From the NCBI RefSeq assembly GCF_963924675.1, contig NC_089226.1:57449690-57513689 (forward strand): DNA of 64,000 nt, read 5' to 3'. The notes under the pieces are model-generated. The model did not search any database, was not told the DNA's origin, and was given only the letters and a program-made list of their open reading frames with translations. A program made the position numbers and the translations under genes. This document shows, piece after piece, positions 33,950-45,329 of this stretch. Position 1 is the first letter of the stretch. Each line of letters begins with the position of its first letter. The stretch is from Phocoena phocoena. Taxonomy: Eukaryota > Chordata > Mammalia > Artiodactyla > Phocoenidae.

Positions 33950-34900
33950 GGAGCTTTAATCCGCAGATTCTGAGGCAGCTGGGAGAGATATCCCTTTCTC
34001 TTCTTCTCACAGCTCCCAGGTGCTCAGCTTTGGATTTGGCCCCGCCTCTGCGTGTAGGTCGCCAGAGGGCGTCTGTTCTTCGCTCAGACAGGACGGGGTT
34101 AAAGGAGCCGCTGATTCGGGGGCTCTGGCTCAGGCAGGGAGGAGGGAGGGGCACGGAGTGCGTGCGGGGCGGGCCTGCGGCGGCAGAGGCCGGTGTGACG
34201 TTGCATGACGTTCCAACAGCCTGAGGCGCGCCGCGAGTTCTCTCGCGGGAGTTGACCCTGGATCCCGGGACTCTGGCAGTGGCGGGCTGCATAGGCTCCC
34301 CGGAAGTGGCGTGTGGATAGTGACCTGTTCTCGCACACAGGCTTCTTGGTGGCGGCAGCAGCAGCCTTAGTGTCTCATGCCCGTCTCTGGGGTCCGCGGT
34401 TTTACCGCGGCTCGCGCCCGACTCTGGAGCTCCGTTAAGCAGAGCTCTTAATCCCCTCTCCTCGCGCACCAGGAAACAAAGAGGTAAGAAAAAGTCTCTT
34501 GCCTCTTCCACAGGTCCAGACTTTTCCCCGGACTACCTCCCGGCTAGCCGTGGCGCACTAATCCCCTGCAGGCTGTGTTCACGCCGCCAACCCCAGGCCT
34601 CTTCCGGCGCTCCGACAGAAGCCCGAGCCTTAACTCCCAGCCCTGCCCGCCCCGGCGGCTGAGCAGACAAGCCTCTCGGGCTGGTGAGTGCCAGTCGGCC
34701 CTGATCCTCTGTGCGGGAATCTCAGCGCTTTGCCCCCCGCACCCCTGTTGCTGTGCTCTCCTCCGCGTCTCCGAAGCTTCCCCCTCCGCCACCCACAGTC
34801 TCCGCCCGCGAAGGGGCTTCCTAGTGTGTGGAGGCTTTTCCTCCTTCACAGCTCTCTTCCACTGGTGGTCCCGTCCCTATCCTTTTGTCTCTTTATTCTT
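33950..34900 (-). promoter_or_regulatory. CpG-rich L1 5' UTR, likely L1 promoter
   Basis: This is the only CpG-dense stretch of its size in the window (for example 'gaggcgcgccgcgagttctc' near 34222). It covers the 5' UTR of the antisense L1. The open frames of 100-200 codons here on both strands are typical of GC-rich DNA and are not genes. An internal pol II promoter is normal for an L1 5' UTR. Survival of the CpGs suggests a fairly recent insertion. Confidence 0.7.
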
Positions 34901-35091
34901 TTTTCTTTTGCCCTACCCAGGTACGTGGGGGGTTTCTTGCCTTTTGGGAGGTCTGAGGTCTTCTGCCACCGTTCAGTAGGTGTTCTGTAGGAGTTGTTCC
35001 ACCTGTAGATGTATTTCTGGTGTATCTGTGGGGAGGAAGTTGATCTCCGCGTCTTACTCTTCCACCATCTTCCCGGAAGCCTATGCATAAT

Positions 35092-35330
35092 CACCTTTCA
35101 TATTTTTTTTTAAATTAACTTACCTGTTTGTCTTTAGTCTCTCATTTAAATTTTGGAATATGTTTGTAAGCTCCCTCAAAAATGCAGTGATAATTTTTTA
35201 AGAGTGCATTAAGCTACTGCTATTTATTTGATATAGCTCCCCATTTATTCAAATCTTCTTTTATGTCTTTATTTCAAATTTTTAATTTTTTCAACAAACA
35301 TGGTAGTCACTTTTGATAGTATAAACTTCA
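35092..35330 (-). mobile_element. Ancient L1M fragment, part 4
   Basis: Old L1 ORF2 antisense text resumes right of the L1 ('catttaaattttggaatatg', 'ctttatttcaaatttttaat'). Together with parts 1-3 it makes one disrupted element. Confidence 0.55.
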
Positions 35331-35469
35331 TCATTTGTGTTACTATTGTAAAAAGCATTTAAACTTTTTTTCTAGTTGTTATGCTAGAAAAAGAAGACCA
35401 GTTTCTAGCTAGTATAGAGGTTCCCAATCATAGCCATTATCACACTGAGTTATAATTACATTGTCATTA

Positions 35470-35605
35470 CTTGTATGTATTCTCCACTAGACTCCAAGCT
35501 ATATGAGTATAGGCACTGCCTCTGCCTTTTCCATCTCTACATGCCCAGCACCTCTTACAGGGCCTGGCACACAGTAGTCGCTTAATAAATTGTTCAGCCC
35601 TTGGC
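35470..35605 (+). repeat. L2-like 3' end fossil
   Basis: 'actagactccaagctatatg', 'tgcccagcacctcttacagg' and 'cacagtagtcgcttaataaa' follow the order of the L2 terminal region. Confidence 0.6.
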
Positions 35606-35979
35606 ACGTGGTGTCATTCGACATTAGTTTCCTCCCACACTCTGAACAATCACCACATCAGACTTCATGCTTATAGTTGGATATACTCACACCCAAAGAG
35701 AGAGAAGATGTGTTTCCCATTGACACAGAGTAAAGAAAAAGCTGGAGCCACAGCCCAGGTCTCCTGGCTGAGATCCATTTCAATTCCATTAAGCTGTCTC
35801 TGCACATTAAGTGTCCCTTATCTTAATCTCACCAGAAGAACAGATGGCAAATTCTTTAGTCGAGTAAAATCAGAGTCAAAGGTCAGTTTTCCTCGAGAGG
35901 GTCAAAGGACCTGGAGGATGATTCCTGGTGGCACAGAATCCCGAGCTGCTCCTCCCCTTGTTCTCCAATCCTCCATACC

Positions 35980-36125
35980 TGTGGTTCTCGAACTTTAGTG
36001 TGCTTTGATATCACACTGAGGGCTGTTCAAACACAGATTGCTGGGCCTACTGCTCAGAATTCTTTTATTCAGTTTGTCTTGAGTGGGGCCCAAGAACCTG
36101 CATTTCTAACACAAATAGGCACACA
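35980..36125 (+). repeat. MER5A-like (hAT-Charlie) fossil
   Basis: 'tgtggttctcgaactttagt', 'acacagattgctgggcctac' and 'aagaacctgcatttctaaca' match MER5A wording in order. It is a non-autonomous DNA transposon. Confidence 0.75.
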
Positions 36126-36285
36126 GTAGGAACTCAGTAAGCATTAGGTTTTAAATATCATCCTGCAGAACCAAAGAGTTGATTACAGTACCCATTATAT
36201 TGGTCAGCACTGCCCTATAACTTTCTCTTTAATTGCAGTGGGAGAAAAAATGTTTTATCAAAAGTCAACTATGTTCTTTCCTTTT

Positions 36286-38364
36286 TTAAAAAAAATTTTT
36301 ATTGGGGTATAATTGCTTTACAATGGTGTGTTAGTATCTGCTTTATAACAAAGTGAATCAGCTATACATATACATATATCCTCATATCTCCTCCCTGTTG
36401 CATCTCCTTCCCACCCTCCACCCCTCTAGGTGGTCACAAAGCACTGAGCTGATCTCCCTGTGCTATGCAGCTGCTTCCCACTAGCTATCTATTTTACATT
36501 TGGTAATGTATATATGTCCATGCCACTCTCTCACTTCGTCCCAGCTTACCCTTCCCACTCCCCATGTCCTCAAGTCCATTCTCTATGTCTGCGTCTTTAT
36601 TCCTGTCCTGCCCCTAGGTTCTTCAGAACGCCCTCTTTTTTTTTTTTCAGATTCCATACATGTGTGTTAGCATATGGCATTTGTTTTTCTCTTTCTGACT
36701 TACTTCACTCTGTATGACAGACTCTAGGTCCATCCACCTCACTACAAATAATTCAATTTCATTTCTCTTTATGGCTGAGTAATATTCCATTGTATATATG
36801 TGCCACATCTTCTTTATCCATTCATCTGTCGATGGACACTTAGGTTGGTTCCATGTCCTGGCTATTGTAAATAGAGCTGCAATGAACATTGTGGTACATG
36901 ACTCTTTTTGAATTATGGTATTCTCAGGGTATATGCCCAGTAGTGGGATTGCTAGGTCATACGGAAGTTCTATTTGTAGTTTTTTAAGGAACCTCCATAC
37001 TGTTCTCCATAGTGGCTGTATCCATTTACATTCCACCACCAGCAGTGCAAGAGGGTTCCGTTTTCTCCACACCCTCTCCAGCATTTGTTGTTTGTAGATT
37101 TTCTGATGATGCCCATTCTAACTGGAGTGAGGTGATACCTCATTGTAGTTTTGATTTGCATTTCTCTAATAATTAGTGATGTTGAGCATCTTTTCATGTG
37201 TTTGTTGGTAATCTGTATGTCTTCTTTGGAGAAATGTCTATTTAGGTCTTCTGCCCATTTTATGGATTGGGTTGTTTGTTTTTTTGATACTGAGCTCCAC
37301 GAGCTGCTTGTAAATTTTGGAGATTAATCCTTTGTCCGTTGATTCGTTTGCAAATATTTTCTCCCATTCTGAGGGTTGTCTTTTCATCTTGTTTATGGTT
37401 TCCTTTGCTGTGCAAAAGCATTGAAGTTTCATTAGGTCCCACTTGTTTATTTTTGTTTTTATTTCCATTTCTCTAGGAGGTGGGTCAAAAAGGATCTTGC
37501 TGTGATTTATATCATAGAGTGTTCTTCCTATGTTTTACTCTAAGAGTTTGATAGTTTCTGTCCTTACATTTAGGTCTTTAATCCATTTTGAGTTTAATTT
37601 TGTGTATGGTGTTAGGAAGTGTTCTAATTTCATTCTTTTACATGTAGCCGTCCAGTTTTCCCAGCACCACTTATTGAAGAGTCTGTCTTTTCTCCATTGT
37701 ATATTCTTGCCTCCTTTATCAAAGATAAGGTGACCGTATATGCGTGGGTTTATCTCTGCTTTGTATCCTGTTCCATTGATCTATATTTCTGTTTTTGTGC
37801 CAGTACCATACTGTCTTGATGGCTGTAGCTTTGTGATATAGTCTGAAGTCCAGGAGCGTGATCCTCCAACTCCGTTTTTCTTTCTCAAGATTGCTTTGGC
37901 TATTAGGGGTCTTTTGTGTTTCCATACAAATTGTGAAATTTTTTGTTCTAGGTCTGTGAAAAATGCTAGTAGTAGTTTGACAGGGATTGCATTGAATCTG
38001 TAGATTGCTTTGGGTAGTAGAGTCATTTTCACAATGTTGATTCTTCCAATGCAAGAACATGGTATATCTCTCCATCTGTTTGGATCATCTTTAATTTCCT
38101 TCATCAGAGTCTTATAGTTTTCTGCATACAGGTCTTTTGTCTCCTTAGGTAGGTTTATTCCTAGGTATTTTATTCTTTTTGTTGCAATGGTAAATGGGAG
38201 TGTTTCCTTAATTTCACTTTCAGATTTTTCATCATTAGTGTATAGGAATGCAATCCATTTCTGTGCATTAGTTTTTTATCCTGCTACTCTACCAAATTCA
38301 TTGATTAGCTCTAGTAGTTTTCTGGTAGCATCTTTAGGATTCTCTATGTATAGTATCATGTCAT
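36286..38364 (-). mobile_element. 5'-truncated L1, antisense
   Basis: A 2.1-kb element with the 14-bp duplication 'tgttctttcctttt' at 36272-36285 and 38365-38378. On the minus strand it starts just after the reverse transcriptase FADD box ('atgatactatacatagagaa') and covers the ORF2 C-terminal half, in broken frames, and the 3' UTR. Its 3' UTR is of the 'ttgctttacaatggtgtgtt' type. Confidence 0.93.
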
Positions 38365-38378
38365 TGTTCTTTCCTTTT

Positions 38379-39513
38379 GCCAGGCAATGAAATCCTTCCT
38401 ACCCAGATTCTTTTTTGCCTTGTTGGACAAGAACACGGAGACTCTTTCTTATCTTCTGTCCCTCTCTTGTTCAAGTGTCTGAAAATATCTATTGCTCTTC
38501 TCCTTCCCTCTAGATTATTTTTTGTGTTTTGTCCTACTTTACATTGTCTTCAATTTCTAAAGCTGTCTCAAACCCTTCTTTTCCATAGGATATAAATAAC
38601 ATACATGTATTATATATAAATGCATCGATATCATTATGAAGACATCTAATTAAAACAAAAACCACCAGAAAAAGTTAAGGACTAGATACTCTTTTGTATT
38701 ATGTTTTATTCTCAGTAGATTATCTCAGTAGATTATATAGATTATAATCTAAATAATATAGATTATATTAATCTATCTCAGTAGATTATGAAGGAAGTAT
38801 TAGGGTATATTGAATACCAGGTCCTAGACAGCAGTGGCTCTTATGGCATGTTGCAAGAGCCTGGTGCAATTCAATGGTATTTCCACATCTTATTGGAGGC
38901 CTCTTCCAGTGCTGGGATCCCCTCCATTCCAGTAGCCAGTAGGCCAACATTCAGAGAAGACTTCATTGCCTACAGAAGGCTCAGGAAAAGGTTTGGCAAG
39001 GTGCCTATTGCCCTCTCCTACTGGCTCATCTGCCCAGTTATTAGATCCTATTCATGTGAGTAGTCACCACTGGAGGCTTGGGCACCCTGGCCCTAAGAAG
39101 AGGAGAAGCCCCAAGAATATGGGCTGGTATGTGCTCAGGTTGTGGCAGATACACGTTCTAGGATCTGGGGGAGAGTGTCAGGTAACTGGGCAGAGGGCAG
39201 GTCAGGTTCAGGGTGGGACACCCAGGACAGAAACTAAACTGGGGACTCTAAATCCACCACCTACCCCAGTGCCTCCTCATAAAGGTCTGAGGCACCAAAG
39301 AAGGTTCTTTCCTGACTTTAATCCCTGACAGTTCAGAGGTCCCAGGGTCAAGAGACCAGAAGTCTGAGCCCAAGCTTCTCTGATACTCAAGACTCATTAC
39401 TACAAAGCCAAGATTCTGAGAGTAAGTTTCAAATATCCTGATATTCTATTATCTTAAACCATTATTAGATTATAAGATTCTAAACTTCTCAGATTCAAGG
39501 TCTATGGTTTAAG
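38379..39513. other. Intergenic DNA, no gene seen
   Basis: It contains an AT-rich patch at 38700-38790 built from repeated 'agtagattat' blocks, including the perfect palindrome 'agattataatct'. The two 90-120 codon frames at 38788-39328 have no domain. Confidence 0.4.
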
Positions 39514-39527
39514 AGTATAAAATTTTA

Positions 39528-39740
39528 GGGCTTTCCTGGTGGCGTAGTGGTTGGGAGTCCGCCTGCCGATGCAGGGGACATGGGTTCGTGACCCTGTCCA
39601 GGGGGATCCCGCGTGTCGCGGAGCGGCTGGGCCCGTGAGCCATGGCCGCTGGGCCTGTGCGTCCCGAGCCTGTGCTCCGCAACGGGAGAGGCCACTGCGG
39701 TGAGAGGCCCGCGTACTGCAAAAAAAAAAAAAAAAAAAAA
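39528..39740 (+). mobile_element. CHR-type SINE (short form), sense
   Basis: It runs from 'gggctttcctggtggcgtag' to a 21-base A-tail. The duplication 'agtataaaatttta' (39514-39527) and 'agtataaaaattta' (39740-39753) flanks it with one mismatch. The long, clean A-tail suggests a young insertion. Confidence 0.93.
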
Positions 39741-39753
39741 GTATAAAAATTTA

Positions 39754-41749
39754 AAACTTAGAAACAAAGATTCCAAGGAAACAAGAGTAAAAATAGAAAC
39801 TTCCATTATTTAGAGATTGTAGATTCTTAGAGTCTGAAATGATAAGATCTTTAGAATCTAATTTCCAATGACTTCAAATTCTTAAAATTTTAAGTCAAAA
39901 AGTGTAGAAATCTGGAATCTTTAGTTCTATGACCTTCTACCTAACTACTGATGATACCTGAACAAATAAATCAACTTTCCAGCCCATCTGCCAGGAGATG
40001 CTTTGCACCTTTTGAGATCGTGCTCAGAGGCAAACTTAAACCAAGGTCAAAGCTGCCAACTTGTTCAGTCACTTCCTGGTAAGGCCAGATTGTCTATAAC
40101 GTGAACCTCTTCTCTGCCTTCAATTTCATCACTATGTTGCTGGAGTGGACACCAGTTACTTTTTGTGTGCCCAGCATCTCTTCCTTTTAGAAACTGCAAC
40201 TCTCCACTCCATACAATTCTGATGGGATCATCAACCACACACAGAATCTCCTCCCCCACCTCAAGGGTGGGCACATAATTCTGTCCGACTAGAAAACTCC
40301 CATACCCTGAACACAGCAATCCTTCCACACATGAGCAGAGGGACTCTTCAAGCAGTAATATATATAATGGGAGAAAGAGCATTGTGCACTCTCATCACCT
40401 GGAATTATGACAGGTGATTTAAGGACAGTATAAACTGTAAGGACAGTATAAATGCTGTGAGTCAAGATTTGCTCCTGGTCAACTTTTCCATGAGGTGGAA
40501 AGAGCCAGGGCTGGCTTATCCATGGGCACAGTAGCTGCAGTGCCTAAGGCTCACCATATTTTTAGGAACCCGTAAAAATGTTTTAATTTCTTTTAAAATC
40601 AGAAGAAGAAAAGGAATACAATCCAGCCTGGATTATATTCATCTTCATAACAATGTAATTGTAAAATATAATCTTTTATATCTTTGTGTAGAAGAAGGAA
40701 CACAAAAAGCAAAAATACTGAGGATCCATAAAAGTTGTAATGTGGCTTTGGGAAGAACCTGTCTGAGAATGAAACCAGCATGGGAAAAATATCTTTGAGA
40801 GATGGAGCAAGGAGAGCAAAGTTATCACGTGAATCTCTGGATCAGCCATGTCAGAAACCTAACTATCCCCTTGGACTCCCCAGTTAAGTGAACAATGGAT
40901 TCTGCGTTTTACGCAAGCTGGTGAGTTGGACGCTTGTTATTCTGTTGGCTTCCCAGAAGCTTCCTATGTTTGTGGAGTTCCCCATCTTCTCCCACTAAAG
41001 CTGCCTTTGCTTGCTTTCCCGCTTCCCTTGCTTGCTTTCCCGCTTCCCTTGCAAGTACAGCCCAGGCATGTGACCTAAATTTTCTGGCCCAACAGAGATT
41101 TTTGTGAGCTACCTAATATCCTTTAGTAAAATTGTTTGCTGATTAAGCCAGCCACAGCTGGTTTCTGCTATTTGCAAGACTCTACAAGGTACAGCTAGTT
41201 TGAGCTGGGCTCTGTCCCTTGCAACCAAAAGTGTTCTAATACACAGCAGAGTCCTCTTCTGCCCCTGCCCCTTCCTCAGGGGACAGAGCCAATCACTGGT
41301 GGTATCTTCCCAGCAGTCAAAGCTCATTTGTCCCTGGAGAGAGAATGGATCAGACTGAGTTTTAGCCAGGGTAGGACAACAGGGACCAGGAAAGCTATAG
41401 AGTGCAGCTTGAAAAGTCAGTGTGATTTCAGGACTCTCTTTTCTCCCTGACTCCAGCCTCTTGTTTACCCAGGACCTTCCCTCTGACACCATTCTTAGGA
41501 GGTGGGGTATAAGAAAAAGCAGTTTGTTTGTTACTTTCTCCCACCCACAAGCACCACAAATATTCTCCCACAGAGAAGTGTAAGAGAGGTTCCTCTCCCC
41601 CTTCCCAATGCCTAAATGGAGAGAGTAGGCAAGTAGGGAGGAAAAACTTTTTATCTATTTGGTGTCCTTGAAGTAGAGAACCCATTGACTGTGACAGAAA
41701 GAATATCCCAAGAAAAACAGCAGGAAAGTTCAATGAAATAAAGAACTAA
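39754..41749. other. Intergenic DNA, no gene seen
   Basis: Frames of up to 127 codons on the minus strand (41109-41492, 41428-41733) overlap and lack a family signature. Two small tandem duplications occur: an 18-bp unit at 40421-40456 ('aaggacagtataaactgt') and a 21-bp unit at 41007-41052 ('ttgcttgctttcccgcttcc'). Confidence 0.4.
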
Positions 41750-42330
41750 TTCTGCAGCACTAAATGGTGTAGCATATTTCAAGAAAACTTGGTGCAGGAA
41801 GTTTGATACCTATACATACCTTGATTAAGTTATCAAACTCCAAGGATAAAGAAAAACTATTTTGAGCACTTAGGAAGAAAAAATAATTCTTGTATTTCTC
41901 CTCAGCATCATTCAGTGTTCCAAATAGTGAAACAATGTCTCTGAAGTCATTCAAGCCTAAAGGCAACAGGCAAATATTCTGAAACATGAAGGAACTCAGG
42001 AAGTATGGCATCTATGTGCTCTTCGTTGAAAACCTACTTCATAAAGAAATCCAGACAACCAAGAGATAAGTCAAAATAAGGAATTCTGGAATAAAGAAGC
42101 ATGATAAAAGGATAATGGTGAGTACTAAATAATCCACTTAAATACAGAACTAAGACTTAAGAACTCTGGGGATTATAACTGTGGAATAGAAATTAATGTT
42201 ATAAACCTTGACAAAGTAGAATTACTAATATTTTTGAGAGTCCAAAGGAAGTGTGAACAAGTGTACAAAGTTAATATCTTCTAAAATTGAATGAGAAATT
42301 AAAAATGACTCCAATCTCTTAATGTTTTTA
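41750..42330 (+). repeat. Possible old L1M ORF1-region fossil
   Basis: A-rich text such as 'gattaagttatcaaactcca' and 'ggataaagaaaaactatttt' resembles decayed L1M sequence, but no clear protein motif survives. Confidence 0.35.
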
Positions 42331-42484
42331 TAACCTTTTAATTTTTTAATCATTGTGTTATTTTTAAGAATTAGTATCTCTTGAGCTGAATATACATTTA
42401 GCTGACCTTCATTGGTTTCTCCAGTTTTACTTCAGTTTCTTTTCCTTCTATTAAATTTAACTAAAATAAAATTTAACTATTTAT

Positions 42485-42905
42485 ATATGTATATATATAT
42501 ATTTTCAGATTATTTTCCACTATAGGTTATTGCAAGGTATTGAATATGGGGAGGAATAAATTAGGAGTATGGGATTAACAGATACAAACTACTACACATA
42601 AAAATAGATAAGCAGGGCTTCCCTGGTGGTACAGTGGTTGAGAGTCCGCCTGCTGATGCAGAGGACATGGGTTCGTGCCCTGGTCAGGGAAGATCCCACA
42701 TGCCGCGGAGTGGCTAGGCCCATGAGCCATGGCCGCTGAGCCTGCGCGTCCGGAGGCTGTGCTCCGCAATGGGAGAGGCCACAACAGTGAGAGACCCGTG
42801 TACTGCAAAAAAAAAAAAAAAAAAAAGCAACAAGGATTTACTATATAGCACAGGGAACTATTTATATTTTTAGTGGGACATGTAATAATAAAAAATAAAA
42901 GAAGC
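42485..42905 (+). mobile_element. Rearranged L1 3'-end fragment
   Basis: Positions 42550-42614 and 42827-42905 read the L1 3' UTR in sense ('attaggagtatgggattaac', 'tatagcacagggaactattt'). Positions 42495-42545 read the same kind of 3' UTR in antisense ('tattttccactataggttat'). The two halves are thus head to head. A SINE interrupts the sense part. Confidence 0.65.
42615..42826 (+). mobile_element. CHR-type SINE (short form), sense
   Basis: It runs from 'gggcttccctggtggtacag' to a 20-base A-tail. It is inserted in the L1 3' UTR, with 'aagca' on both sides as a very short duplication. Confidence 0.93.
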
Positions 42906-43559
42906 TTCATTTCGAAAATAAATAAAGAGGTTCTGTCCCAGCCAACGAACTAGCCAAACTGCTGGCTTCCTCCCACAATCTCAACCTCAAAGAGCCAAAG
43001 TGGAAAAACACCAGGATGCTGAGAAAACTGTACAAAATCTGTGGTGTGACAGAGCCTTTTTAGAACTGGTATATTGGAGAGTGGAAGTATTGGTTTGGGC
43101 AGGAGGCAACCTTGAAAAGTTGTAGGAGGAGAAAACAAAAGGGGGGCTATTGGAGTTCTGCTTTGCCTTCTCTCTCATCACTGTCTCGGGACAGAAACTG
43201 CCTGCCCCCCACACCAGCAGCAACTCAGAACTCCATTCCAAGTGGCCTCAGCAAAATCAGGGCAGTACAGAAGCACTTCTGAGGAAGTGAGAAACACAGG
43301 TGTGAATAACTGATTTAGGCATTTTCCCAGGCACTGTTCACCTCCAAAACCCCAGAACGAAGTAATTGTTATTACAGTCTGACCTTAATACTGCTTCTGC
43401 CTGTGGGGCAAGGGGGTGGCTTGACCTCCTGAGGACTGTCTTGTTGGAGAGGGAGGGATCTATTGTGATTTTCTCCAACTGGGGGTTCAGCTGCTCTGCA
43501 CATCCTGAGCTAATTGGGGCTGACAGAGTTTGGGTCTGGCCTTCCTTCATATGCATTGC

Positions 43560-45130
43560 CTGATAGTGCTAAACCAAAACCAACAGGGGAAAATGAATTA
43601 GTAGACTAAAATAACAAGGCATTTGAGGTGCACAACCATTTTTAAGGAGAGACAATATACTGGGTGACATATTTCAACAATATCAGAAATATTAAAGAAG
43701 AGAGACCAAGAATTATAGTTAGCTTATTAAATATACATGTAATGACACAGTAGGACATTAGCCATGTATAACACAAACAAAGAAACAGAAAAGATCCATA
43801 CAGAAATAAAGATGAAAAGTGTAGTAGTGGAAATAAAGAATACTATCTATGAAGTTAACAAAAGAATAGATATAACTGAGAAACCATTAGGAAATTGAAG
43901 GACTACATTGAAAAAAAGTGCCCAGAATTAAGAATGAAAGAACAAAGAGGAAGAAATATTTAATATTAGATATTTTTCTAAAACCCACTAAGAGATATGG
44001 AGAATTTCAACAGAGAACAGGAAACTAGGGTAAAGAATCAGATAATAATTCTAACATTGAAAAATACAATAACTGAAATTAAAATTCAGTGGATGAGTTT
44101 AACAGCAAATTAGACTGCTGAATGAAAAAATGAGCTGGAACATATGTCAGAATAAAATATCCAGAATTAGGCATGAGGCAACCAAAGCATGACAAATACA
44201 GAAGAGAATATAAGAGATATACGGAATGAAGAAAGAAGGTCTAACAGGGAGCCCCAGAGGCAATGGGGAGACAAAATGGGGAAGAAGCAGTATATGATCT
44301 AATGACCAAGAATTTTTCAAAACTGACTGAAGACATCAATCTATATATACTCAAGTAATCCTACAAACCCTAATCAGGATAAACAGGCATATCATAGTAA
44401 AGTTGCTAAAAACCAAAGACTGATAAAAATTCTTAAAGCAGCCAGAGAAAAAAGACAAATTTCCTTCAAGGAACAACCTTTATACACTGACACAGATTTT
44501 TCAACAGAAGGAAAGGAAGTAGAAGATCATGTAATAATATTTTTAAAGTGATGTTAGAAAATAATTGTCAACCAAAAATTCTACACCCACTAAAAGTATC
44601 CTTTAAAAAAGAAAACCAAATAAAGTCATTTTATGACACACAAAAGCTGAAAGAATTCATCATCATCAAGTTCACAATAAAGGGTGTTTCAAGCAAAAGG
44701 AAACCAAATCCTGATGATAGATGGGCAGAAACAGACAGAGTGAGATTACCCACACACCCACGCACACACACAGTGTTACTTAGCAACAACTAACTAACTC
44801 CATGGTCCTTATAATGACCATCTCAAATGCTAGGGATATTAAGCCAGTGCTAACTCAATATCCCATCCCAATTCACTACACATGTAAGACCTCTGCACAG
44901 GAAACTCAAGACATTGTTGAGAGAAATTAAAAAGACCTAAAGAAATAGAGGGCTATACCATGCTCATATATTGGAAGACTCAATGCTGTAAAAATGTCAA
45001 AATTTCCCAAACTGATGTATATATACGATGAAATTCCAATAAAAATCCAAGCAGAGTTTTGTGCATGTATGTGTGGAAATTAAAAAACTGATTTCTAAAA
45101 TTTAAATGTAAATGTAGAGAGCCAAGAATA
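43560..45130 (+). repeat. Ancient L1M remnant, sense
   Basis: A-rich text follows L1 ORF1 order (about 43800-44740), including 'gaccaagaatttttcaaaac' and 'gcagccagagaaaaaagaca'. ORF2-type text at 44950-45050 ('ttggaagactcaatgctgta') follows after a large internal loss. No frame longer than 81 codons survives. Confidence 0.6.
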
Positions 45131-45139
45131 GAAAAGATA

Positions 45140-45320
45140 ATCTTGAGCAGAAGGTGGAGAGGAGGAAGGAGAAAGAAGAAGGAGGTGGAGAAGAAATAGG
45201 GAGAAGAAGAATTTGAAGAAGAAAGTGGATTAGAAGGAGGAGGGGAAGAGAGAGGAAGAAGAGGAGGAGAAGTAGGAGTGAAGGATGAGAGGGATTTGAG
45301 GAGACTGAAGAAGATCTGAC
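45140..45320. repeat. Polypurine (GGA/GAA) tract
   Basis: About 170 bases that are almost entirely A and G on the plus strand, with only scattered T. The complement gives a spurious Ser/Pro/Phe-rich frame of 118 codons (45336-44980), which is a low-complexity artefact. Confidence 0.85.
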
Positions 45321-45329
45321 GTACCAAAT

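Larger units (their letters stand above)
27873..35081 (-). mobile_element. Full-length L1 with CpG-rich 5' UTR, antisense
   Basis: About 7.2 kb, flanked by the 10-bp duplication 'tatgcataat' (27863-27872 and 35082-35091). On the minus strand the order is 5' UTR (35081-33033), ORF1 (33032-32140), ORF2 (32081-28253), 3' UTR, and an A-rich tail seen as T-runs at 27875-27893. The 5' end has 'gaagatggtgg' (complement at 35062-35072), a YY1-type L1 start. It is less decayed than the sense L1 but still inactive, with frameshifts and stops in both ORFs. Confidence 0.93.

Noticed and set aside
33906..34511. Open frame of 201 codons on the minus strand in GC-rich DNA
   Set aside because: It lies entirely in the 5' UTR of the antisense L1. 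Other long frames overlap it on both strands, as expected where stop codons are rare because of GC content.
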